From: Candidatus Spyradosoma merdigallinarum
GTDB taxonomy: Bacteria > Verrucomicrobiota > Verrucomicrobiia > Opitutales > UBA953
NCBI GenBank assembly: GCA_018713755.1
Contig: DVOG01000042.1
Location: 1-18,153, forward strand
Length of the DNA stretch: 18,153 nt
Direction of reading: 5' to 3'
In this document: positions 13,038 to 18,153 of the stretch, one piece after another
Numbering within the stretch: position 1 is the first letter of the stretch
Layout of the letters: each line of letters starts with the position of its first letter
Made by a program: the position numbers and the translations under genes
Notes under the pieces: model-generated
Told to the model about the DNA's origin: nothing
Seen by the model: only the letters and a program-made list of their open reading frames with translations
Database searches by the model: none

Positions 13038-13586
13038 ATGGCACTCTCAGAAGTTCTTTTGAAAAAACCCGTCGCCGGGCTCGGCGCGGAAGGCGACCAG
13101 GTCAAAGTCCGCGCCGGCTACGCGCGCAACTTCCTGCTCCCGCAGGGCATCGCCGTTCCCGTGACTCAGGCGAACCGCAAGCAGATCGAAGCGCTCAAGA
13201 AGGCGCGCGCGATCCGCGAAGCCAAGGAGCTCGACGAAGCGAAGGCGCTCGCCGCCAAGCTTGAAGGCGTGGAGCTCTCCTTCTCCGTCAAGACCGGCGA
13301 AGGCGGAAAGCTTTTCGGCTCGGTTTCGACCGCGGACATCGCCGCGAAGCTCGCCGAACAGGGCTTGGAAATCGCCCGCAAGCAGATTCACCTGCCGCAC
13401 GGCCCGATGAAGCTGCTCGGCAAGCACACGGCTTCCGTCAAGCTGCACCCGGAAATTTCCGTCGAAATTTCCGTCGAAATCGTTTCGGAAAATCCCGTCG
13501 AGGAAGAAGAAGCTCCCAAGGCGAAAAAAGGCCGCAAGACGGAAGAAGCCGCCGCTCCGGCGGAAGACGCTCCGAAGGCGGAATGA
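13038..13586 (+). CDS. rplI: 50S ribosomal protein L9
   Basis: The 182-residue protein stabilises the L1 stalk region of the large subunit. The N-terminal domain (VLLKKPVAGLGAEGDQVKV, then AGYARNFLLPQG) is the standard L9 signature. A long connecting helix spans about 50-75, and the C-terminal domain (LFGSVSTADIA, then HEISVEI-like strands) ends at about 152. A charged tail of about 30 residues rich in Glu, Lys, Ala and Pro follows; most L9 proteins are about 150 residues and lack it. It closes the rplY-pth-rpsF-ssb-rplI cluster. The stop codon lies in the loop of a 9-bp hairpin (13575-13598). Confidence 0.95.
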   Translation: MALSEVLLKKPVAGLGAEGDQVKVRAGYARNFLLPQGIAVPVTQANRKQIEALKKARAIREAKELDEAKALAAKLEGVELSFSVKTGEGGKLFGSVSTADIAAKLAEQGLEIARKQIHLPHGPMKLLGKHTASVKLHPEISVEISVEIVSENPVEEEEAPKAKKGRKTEEAAAPAEDAPKAE

Positions 13587-13633
13587 TTTTTCCGCCTTCC
13601 CTCGGCTCCTCCGCGTCTGCGCGGAGGCGAGGG
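13575..13633 (+). repeat. Two consecutive hairpins over and after the rplI stop
   Basis: AAGGCGGAA (13575-13583) and TTCCGCCTT (13590-13598) form a perfect 9-bp stem whose 6-base loop contains the TGA stop. Directly after it, CCCTCG (13599-13604) with CGAGGG (13628-13633) encloses CCTCCGCG/CGCGGAGG (13608-13615 with 13620-13627). Neither is followed by a T-run. Confidence 0.6.
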
Positions 13634-13641
13634 TAAGAGCC

Positions 13642-13697
13642 GCGTTCCCGCAGGCGAAGACGAATGCCGTTTTCGCCTGCGGGAACGCTCTTTTTTT
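13642..13697 (+). terminator. Strong terminator after rplI
   Basis: GCGTTCCCGCAGGCGAA (13642-13658) pairs perfectly over 17 bp with its complement at 13672-13688 around a 13-base loop, then TC and seven T residues. The base of the stem is two head-to-head motif copies. It is the longest perfect stem I found in the window. Confidence 0.92.
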
Positions 13698-13716
13698 GAA
13701 CGGCGAAGATGCGCCG

Positions 13717-13754
13717 AAAAAAAACCGGACGTTTCGCGCGTCCGTTTTTTTTTT
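13717..13754. terminator. Bidirectional terminator between rplI and the hydrolase
   Basis: CGGACG (13726-13731) pairs with CGTCCG (13739-13744) around a 7-base loop, flanked by an A-run on the left and a ten-base T-run on the right that extend the stem after one mismatch. On the - strand it ends the hydrolase transcript; on the + strand it backs up the rplI terminator. Confidence 0.75.
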
Positions 13755-13759
13755 CGCGT

Positions 13760-14635
13760 TCAGGCGGAGAGAAAGGAAGCGACGGCGGGAACGAGGCGCT
13801 CGCCCGCGTCTTCGAAAAGGTAGTGCCCGGCGTCGGCGCAGCGGAGCGTCTCGGCGCGCGGGAACCGTTCCCGCCATGCGGCGAAAAACGTGTCGTCGAA
13901 ACAGAAATCGCGTTCGCCCCAGGCGATGAGCATCGGCTTTCCCGCGAGCTTTGGGAGCGCCGCCTCGATTGCGGCGAGCGCGGCCCAGGACGGATGCTTC
14001 GGCGAAAGCGGAATGTCGCGCACGAAATTCGCCACGGCGGTTCTGTCATTGAAATTTCGATACGGAAAAAGAAACCCGGCCTTGACCGGCGGAGGAAGCT
14101 TTTTCCGCACCGCCATGAACGTCGCCGGGAACGCGAACGCGTTGAACGCCTTGACGACGAACGGCCCGAAGCCGGGAATGCGGCAAAGCGCGATGCGCTT
14201 CGGAATGTTGCGGGAACGGAACGCCGCCGTGTTCGCGACGACGAGCTTTTCGATTTTCTCCGGCGCGCGCGTCGCGACGCCGAAGCCGATCGCGCCGCCC
14301 CAATCGTGCACGCAGAGCGAAAATTTTTCGACGCGCAGATGCGCAAGCAGCGCTTCCGTATGCGCGATGCGGTCCGCGAGGCGCAGAAATTTTTTCGGTT
14401 TGTCGGAAAGCCCCATGCCGAGATGGTCGGGCGCGATGCAACGGAAGCCGCGCGCGGCGAGTGCCGCGATCAGATCCCGCCACAAAAACGACCAAGAGGG
14501 ATTCCCGTGCAGCAGCACGACGTTCCCGCGTTCGCCCGTCCCCGTATCGACGAAATGGATACGCCCGTCCGGCGTGTCGAAAAAATGCGGCGGGAACGGG
14601 TAAAGCGCGGCGATTTCGGGCGGGAGCGTCGTCAT
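13760..14635 (-). CDS. Alpha/beta hydrolase, haloalkane dehalogenase/OleB-like
   Basis: The 291-residue protein has a complete alpha/beta-hydrolase catalytic set with an aspartate nucleophile: Asp111 in VHDWGGAIGFG, acid Asp243 in AWGERDF and His271 in DAGHYLFED. HGNPSWSFLWR at 43-53 places Asn45 where haloalkane dehalogenases hold the halide-stabilising Asn, and Trp112 matches their second halide-binding residue. The same pattern occurs in OleB-type beta-lactone decarboxylases, where NPTWSF is common, so sequence reading alone cannot choose between these and related hydrolases. No ole genes are adjacent. I chose the ATG at 14635, which directly precedes the fold. It starts only 8 bases after the sufE stop, so the two are probably cotranscribed. 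Confidence 0.85.
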   Translation of the reverse strand: MTTLPPEIAALYPFPPHFFDTPDGRIHFVDTGTGERGNVVLLHGNPSWSFLWRDLIAALAARGFRCIAPDHLGMGLSDKPKKFLRLADRIAHTEALLAHLRVEKFSLCVHDWGGAIGFGVATRAPEKIEKLVVANTAAFRSRNIPKRIALCRIPGFGPFVVKAFNAFAFPATFMAVRKKLPPPVKAGFLFPYRNFNDRTAVANFVRDIPLSPKHPSWAALAAIEAALPKLAGKPMLIAWGERDFCFDDTFFAAWRERFPRAETLRCADAGHYLFEDAGERLVPAVASFLSA

Positions 14636-14643
14636 TTTTTTTT

Positions 14644-15057
14644 TCAGGAAAGACAGGATTTCGCGAAAGCGTGAATTTTCCCGACGAGATTGGCAAGCCC
14701 GTTGCGGCGGTTCGGCGAAAGATGCTGGTCGATGCCGACCGAAGCGAGAAAGTCCGCGTCGTCGGAAACGATTTCTTCCGGCTGCGCTCCGTCGAAATAA
14801 TCGCGGATGAGCGTCGCGATGCCTTTCGTGATGACGGCGTCCGCGTCGACGTCGATGCGGCAGACGCCACCCTCGAAGCGGCACACGAGCCAGAGCTGCG
14901 AGGTGCAGCCTTCCACGAGATTCGCTGGAACGCGCTGCGCCGCGTCGAGCGCGGGAGCGGATTTCGCGCGGTCGATCAGATATTGAAAGCGGTCTTGCAC
15001 GTCTTCAAAAGGTTCGAGCTCCGCGAGGATTTCGTCGTGTTTTTCTTTAAGGCTCAT
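14644..15057 (-). CDS. sufE: Cysteine desulfuration protein SufE
   Basis: The 137-residue protein takes persulfide sulfur from SufS cysteine desulfurase and passes it to the iron-sulfur cluster scaffold. The acceptor Cys51 lies in NLVEGCTSQLWL, at the same number as in E. coli SufE. The N-terminus MSLKEKHDEILAELEPFEDV and the C-terminal SPNRRNGLANLVGKI motif are typical. I chose the ATG at 15057; the frame continues upstream through the terminator and tRNA-Pro antisense and cannot be coding there. No sufBCDS genes are nearby. It lies 26 bases past the tRNA terminator, so it depends either on read-through or on a promoter inside the terminator region, and is followed closely by the hydrolase. 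Confidence 0.95.
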   Translation of the reverse strand: MSLKEKHDEILAELEPFEDVQDRFQYLIDRAKSAPALDAAQRVPANLVEGCTSQLWLVCRFEGGVCRIDVDADAVITKGIATLIRDYFDGAQPEEIVSDDADFLASVGIDQHLSPNRRNGLANLVGKIHAFAKSCLS

Positions 15058-15082
15058 GGCAAAAAAAGGAACGTCCTGAACG

Positions 15083-15117
15083 AAAAAAAAAGCCCGCATC
15101 GTTTCAGCGGGCTTTTT
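15083..15117 (-). terminator. Terminator between tRNA-Pro(CGG) and sufE
   Basis: GCCCGC (15092-15097) and GCGGGC (15107-15112) with flanking A and T tracts form the stem around a 9-base loop. Read on the - strand it follows the tRNA by nine bases and ends in a T-run. The T-tract on the other side makes it symmetric. Confidence 0.8.
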
Positions 15118-15125
15118 CATTCGGC

Positions 15126-15203
<78 letters not shown>

Positions 15204-15312
15204 ACAACCGAAAGCCGAAATGAAAGCACTTTTCGCTCCTTCGCGCAAGCGTTTTTTTTTGCGGCGCGATTCAGGAGGCTTGCCCGGCGCGCAGCGGCGT
15301 TTCCCGGAAAAA

Positions 15313-16050
15313 TCAGGCGCGCGCGAAAAATTTCGAAATATGCGCGAAAGCTTCGCGGGAACGGCGCAGCGCGGCGTGACCGCAGGGCGCGGACGCGAAC
15401 GTCGAGGAAACGCCGGGGAGCGGCAGGAGTTGCGGCGCGACCTTCGCGTCGCGTTCGCCGCGCACGATGAGCAGGCGCGGGAATGCGCCGTTTTTCGGGA
15501 GCGGAATCGCCCGCAGCGGAGAGCCCGCCGTGTGGCGCAGGTCTCCGAGACAGCGGCAGAAGAAGTTCGCCGGCGGAAAAATCTTGCGCACCCGTTCCGG
15601 CCAAAACGAGCCTTGATTCGGCGGCGCGAGCATCGCGACGGCGGCGACGCGCGCAAGTTCTTCCGCCGAGAATTCGGACAGCGCGACGCGCAGCAGAATT
15701 CCGCCCATGCTGTGCGTGGCGAAAAAGATTTTTTCCTGCGGCGGGAGCGTTCGGAAAAGCGCGCGGAGGCGTTCCCGCAAAATTTCGCCGTGGCGGAAAA
15801 TTCCGAGGCGGCTCGTCGGGTAATCGTAGGCGAAACAGCGGAAGCCGTCCCGCGCGAATCTTCGCGCGAGCGGGCGCATCGACGGCGCGCGCATCAGCAA
15901 GCCGTGAATCAGGACGACGTTGCCGCGAAACGGCGTTCCCGGGAACGCTTCCGTTTTTTCGAAAACGAATCCGCGCCGCAGCAGGCCGCCGCGGCCCCAA
16001 AGCGTTCCCGCGCGGAAATCCGGCGGCGGCGATTTTTTCGGAGCAGGCAT
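15313..16050 (-). CDS. Alpha/beta hydrolase (serine esterase/lipase-like)
   Basis: The 245-residue protein shows an alpha/beta-hydrolase pattern with a serine nucleophile: VVLIHGLLM (46-53) carries the oxyanion HG, THSMGG holds Ser114, RGERDAKVAP offers Asp201, and APCGHAAL supplies His225. The layout (HG, Ser after 'FATHSMGGIL', compact lid region) resembles small lipase/acyl-transferase-like hydrolases whose substrates are unknown. There is no signal peptide; the N-terminus MPAPKKSPPP is basic and proline rich, so it is probably cytoplasmic. It contains a perfect 16-bp motif palindrome at 15933-15948. The ATG at 16050 is divergent from prfB with 105 bp between starts. No terminator is evident on its 3' side before the tRNA. 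Confidence 0.8.
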   Translation of the reverse strand: MPAPKKSPPPDFRAGTLWGRGGLLRRGFVFEKTEAFPGTPFRGNVVLIHGLLMRAPSMRPLARRFARDGFRCFAYDYPTSRLGIFRHGEILRERLRALFRTLPPQEKIFFATHSMGGILLRVALSEFSAEELARVAAVAMLAPPNQGSFWPERVRKIFPPANFFCRCLGDLRHTAGSPLRAIPLPKNGAFPRLLIVRGERDAKVAPQLLPLPGVSSTFASAPCGHAALRRSREAFAHISKFFARA

Positions 16051-16155
16051 GTCTTCGCCGATGATGGCGCGCGGCGCGGCTGTTGTAAAGTTCGCGCGGG
16101 CGAAAGAAAAACTTTTCGTTGCGCAGGGCGCGCCCGCGCCTTACGTTTTCCGTTC

Positions 16156-17307
16156 ATGTACATTTCACCGGAAACACGCGCGAAGATCGACGAAATCGTC
16201 CGCCGCGGAGGTTATCTTTACAAATTCCTCGACGTTCCCGCGAAGCAGGCTCGCCTCGCCGAGCTGGAAGCGAAAATGGCCGAGCCTGATTTTTGGAACG
16301 ACCAGCAGGCGGCGCAGGCGGTCATTTCCGAAAGCACGTCGCTGAAATCCGCCGTGACGCCGCTCGTCGCGTTTCTGCGCCGCACGGAGGATCTGCAGAC
16401 GCTCGCCGAGCTCGTCGGCGAAATGGACGAGCACGACGCGGGAGCGGCCGACGAGCTCGCCGCGCTCGACGCCGAGGCGGGAACGATGCTCGAGGAAATC
16501 GACGCGCTGGAAATCACTTCGTTTCTCTCCGGTCCGCACGACAAATCTTCCGCGATCGTGATGATCAAGGCGGGCGCGGGCGGCACGGAAGCCTGCGACT
16601 GGGCGGGAATGCTCATGCGCATGTATTCGCGCTGGGGCGAGCGCCGCGGCTTCAAGGTCAGCATCGAAGACCTGCAGGACGGCGAAGGCGCGGGAATTTC
16701 CACGGCGGTGCTGCGCTTCGACGGCGAAAACGCCTACGGCTACGCCAAGGCGGAACGCGGCGTGCATCGCCTCGTGCGCATTTCGCCTTTCGACGCCAAC
16801 AAGCGCCGGCACACCTCGTTCGCGAGCGTGGACGTCGTCGCCGACATCAAGGACGACATCAACGTCGAAATCAAGGATGAGGATCTGCGCGTGGACGTTT
16901 ACCGCGCGTCCGGCGCGGGCGGGCAGCACGTCAACCGCACCGAATCCGCCGTGCGCCTCACGCACTTGCCGACGGGCATCGTCGTCGCCTGCCAGCGGGA
17001 ACGTTCGCAGCACCAGAACAAGGAGCTCGCGATGCGCATTCTCAAGGCGCGCATCTACGAAAAGATGGAGGACGACAAGCGCGCGGAAATGGAAAAGTTC
17101 TACGGCGAAAAAGGCGAAATCGGCTGGGGCAACCAGATTCGTTCTTACGTTTTCCAGCCGTATCAGATGGTCAAGGATTTGCGCACCGGCTACGAAACCG
17201 GGAACATTCAGGCCGTGATGGACGGCGATCTCGACGGCTTCATCAATGCCTGGCTGCGCGCCGGTGGGCCGCGTTCCCGCAACAAAGACGTGAAAATCGA
17301 GGACTGA
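16156..17307 (+). CDS. prfB: Peptide chain release factor 2
   Basis: The 383-residue protein ends translation at UGA and UAA codons. The codon-recognition tripeptide Ser-Pro-Phe is at 210-212 (RISPFDANKRRHTSF), which marks it as RF2 rather than RF1. The catalytic GGQ is at 255-257 (SGAGGQHVNRTESAVR). Length and C-terminus are normal. The gene is one continuous frame: the programmed +1 frameshift used by many RF2 genes near codon 20-25 is absent, although the DNA there (16207-16221) still resembles the signal. The ATG at 16156 lacks a Shine-Dalgarno sequence; the long open frame upstream overlaps the divergent hydrolase and is not coding. A strong terminator follows. Confidence 0.97.
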   Translation: MYISPETRAKIDEIVRRGGYLYKFLDVPAKQARLAELEAKMAEPDFWNDQQAAQAVISESTSLKSAVTPLVAFLRRTEDLQTLAELVGEMDEHDAGAADELAALDAEAGTMLEEIDALEITSFLSGPHDKSSAIVMIKAGAGGTEACDWAGMLMRMYSRWGERRGFKVSIEDLQDGEGAGISTAVLRFDGENAYGYAKAERGVHRLVRISPFDANKRRHTSFASVDVVADIKDDINVEIKDEDLRVDVYRASGAGGQHVNRTESAVRLTHLPTGIVVACQRERSQHQNKELAMRILKARIYEKMEDDKRAEMEKFYGEKGEIGWGNQIRSYVFQPYQMVKDLRTGYETGNIQAVMDGDLDGFINAWLRAGGPRSRNKDVKIED

Positions 17308-17332
17308 TTTTCTTTTCCCTCTCAGAAAGACG

Positions 17333-17369
17333 AGGCGCCCGCGGATTCGCATCCGCGGGCGCCTGTTTT
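17333..17369 (+). terminator. Terminator after prfB
   Basis: AGGCGCCCGCGGAT (17333-17346) pairs perfectly over 14 bp with ATCCGCGGGCGCCT (17351-17364) around a TCGC tetraloop, followed by GTTTTC. The stem is strong and the T-run short. Confidence 0.85.
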
Positions 17370-17370
17370 C

Positions 17371-17420
17371 TCTCTCAACTAACTCAACTCTCTAACTTCA
17401 CTGACTTAACCTCAAAACAC
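17371..17420 (+). other. Nearly G-free pyrimidine/A tract
   Basis: This 50-base stretch has a single G (17403) on the + strand and repeats of CAACT/TAACT-like words, in a G+C-rich genome. It follows the prfB terminator and precedes the last gene by about 130 bases. No gene is visible in 17308-17553; the remainder holds GTTCCCG copies, including a TTCCCG/CGGGAA hairpin at about 17432-17446 and the palindrome at 17487. Confidence 0.5.
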
Positions 17421-17486
17421 AGACAGAGCGTTCCCGTCTCGGGAATTTGTTTGTCGGCCGCAAAAAAATCGCGCGCTCGCGTTCGC

Positions 17487-17502
17487 CGTTCCCGCGGGAA
17501 CG
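17487..17502. repeat. Third perfect 16-bp motif palindrome
   Basis: CGTTCCCGCGGGAACG lies 52 bases before the ATG of the last gene. GCGCGC repeats on each side (from 17471 and at 17502-17507) could extend pairing. Confidence 0.65.
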
Positions 17503-17553
17503 CGCGCTTTTGCGCTTGCCGCGCCGCTCTCCGAAATTTACGTTCCGCGCGCT

Positions 17554-18134
17554 ATGGCAGATTATCACTTTTTCCGTCGCGGCGGTTCCGACCAGCTGCG
17601 CATCGAAAAACCGGAAGACCTGAACGCCGTCGAAACGCTCGACCAGAAACTCTGGGTCGCGCTGAGCATGCCCGTCGCCGGGCAGGAACTCGACGAACGC
17701 ACGCTTGCGCTGCTTGACGCCGACGCGGACGGGCGCGTTCGCGTTCCCGAGATTCTCGCCGCCGTCAAGTTCATGCGCGAAAACACGAAGGACTTTTCCG
17801 CGTTTTTCGCCGGGAAAGACGAAATCGCGCTTTCCGCCGTCGCTCCGGACGGCATCGTCGCCGCCGCCGCGAAAAAAATCCTTGAGCGGCTCGGAAAACC
17901 CGACGCGGAGCAACTCACCCTCGCGGATGTCGAATCCGCGACGCAGACTTTCGACGCCCAGCCGTTCAACGGCGACGGCGTCATCGTTCCCGCAAGCGCG
18001 GGGGACGCCGCCGCGCTCGCCGGCTTCATCCGCGATGCCGTCGCCGCGGACGGCGGCAGCGACGACGCTTCCGGCGAAAAAGGCGTGACGGCGGAGCAGG
18101 CCGCGGCCTTCGCGCAGGGCGCCGCGGACGTGCT
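17554..18134 (+). CDS. EF-hand-like conserved hypothetical protein (3' truncated)
   Basis: The frame is open from ATG 17554 to the end of genuine sequence, at least 193 residues starting MADYHFFRRGGSDQLRIEKP, with no stop. LLDADADGRVRVPEILAAV is EF-hand-like: Asp residues at loop positions 1, 3 and 5, a Gly at 6 and a Glu at 12. FDAQPFNGDGVIVP (about 142-155) is a second NGDG-type calcium-loop-like segment. This combination, beginning with a YHFF-R-GG-DQ(L/V)R segment and an LDQKLWVAL motif, recalls an uncharacterised family seen in several environmental and gut bacteria; that is from memory and has not been searched. There is no signal peptide. The gene is cut by the contig end and the adapter, so its true length is unknown. 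Confidence 0.75.
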
Positions 18135-18153
18135 CTGTCTCTTATACACATCT
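18135..18153 (+). other. Nextera/Tn5 mosaic-end adapter sequence (artefact)
   Basis: The last 19 bases, CTGTCTCTTATACACATCT, are identical to the Tn5 mosaic end used in Nextera library preparation, read outward from an insert. They are untrimmed library sequence, not genome. Translating them backwards gives the protein start MYKRQ, a known artefact in databases. Confidence 0.97.

Noticed and set aside
15220..16155. Long N-terminal extension of prfB
   Set aside because: It overlaps the tRNA-side spacer and the divergent hydrolase, and RF2 has normal length from 16156.
17565..18149. 194-residue - strand frame starting MYKRQ
   Set aside because: The start lies in the Nextera adapter and the body is the antisense of the EF-hand-like gene.

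Overview
This window looks like one end of a high-G+C draft contig from a Gram-negative bacterium, most likely Verrucomicrobiota (an Opitutae-like lineage). That placement is an inference. It rests on the PEP-CTERM surface protein with its RRRRK tail, the base composition, the near absence of Shine-Dalgarno sequences and the mix of housekeeping genes. There is no plasmid, phage, IS element or CRISPR array. The last 19 bases are not genomic: they match the Nextera/Tn5 mosaic-end adapter, so the real sequence stops at about 18134 inside a gene.

Layout, left to right. (1) The tail of an unidentified + strand gene (1-81) meets an EamA-type transporter on the - strand at a bidirectional terminator. 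(2) guaA (GMP synthetase) is followed by a terminator and a PEP-CTERM surface protein. (3) A NUDIX hydrolase and a LysM membrane protein lie on the - strand, separated by a terminator. (4) tRNA-Pro(UGG) with a strong promoter precedes nrdA, the class I ribonucleotide reductase large subunit; no nrdB is nearby. (5) A lone trpB (- strand) converges with nrdA and diverges from ptsH (HPr). (6) A short-chain dehydrogenase (- strand) precedes the conserved translation/replication cluster rplY(ctc)-pth-rpsF-ssb-rplI, which lacks the usual rpsR. (7) On the - strand, tRNA-Pro(CGG), a terminator, sufE and an alpha/beta hydrolase follow one another. (8) A serine-hydrolase-like esterase (- strand) diverges from prfB (release factor 2). 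(9) A truncated EF-hand-like protein runs into the adapter.

The most unusual signal is not a gene. The heptamer GTTCCCG (reverse complement CGGGAAC, often extended to CGTTCCCGC) occurs about 85 times by eye, roughly once per 210 bp, on both strands. It lies inside genes and between them and is read in all reading frames, so the pressure acts on DNA rather than protein. It is often paired head-to-head as perfect palindromes or terminator stems, the arrangement known for DNA uptake sequences in Neisseria and Haemophilus. Other points of interest are a possible fossil of the RF2 programmed frameshift site in prfB, an identical GC-rich discriminator downstream of two promoters (and a similar one at guaA), a run of hairpins after rplI, and twin 23-bp imperfect palindromes at 3791 and 3909.
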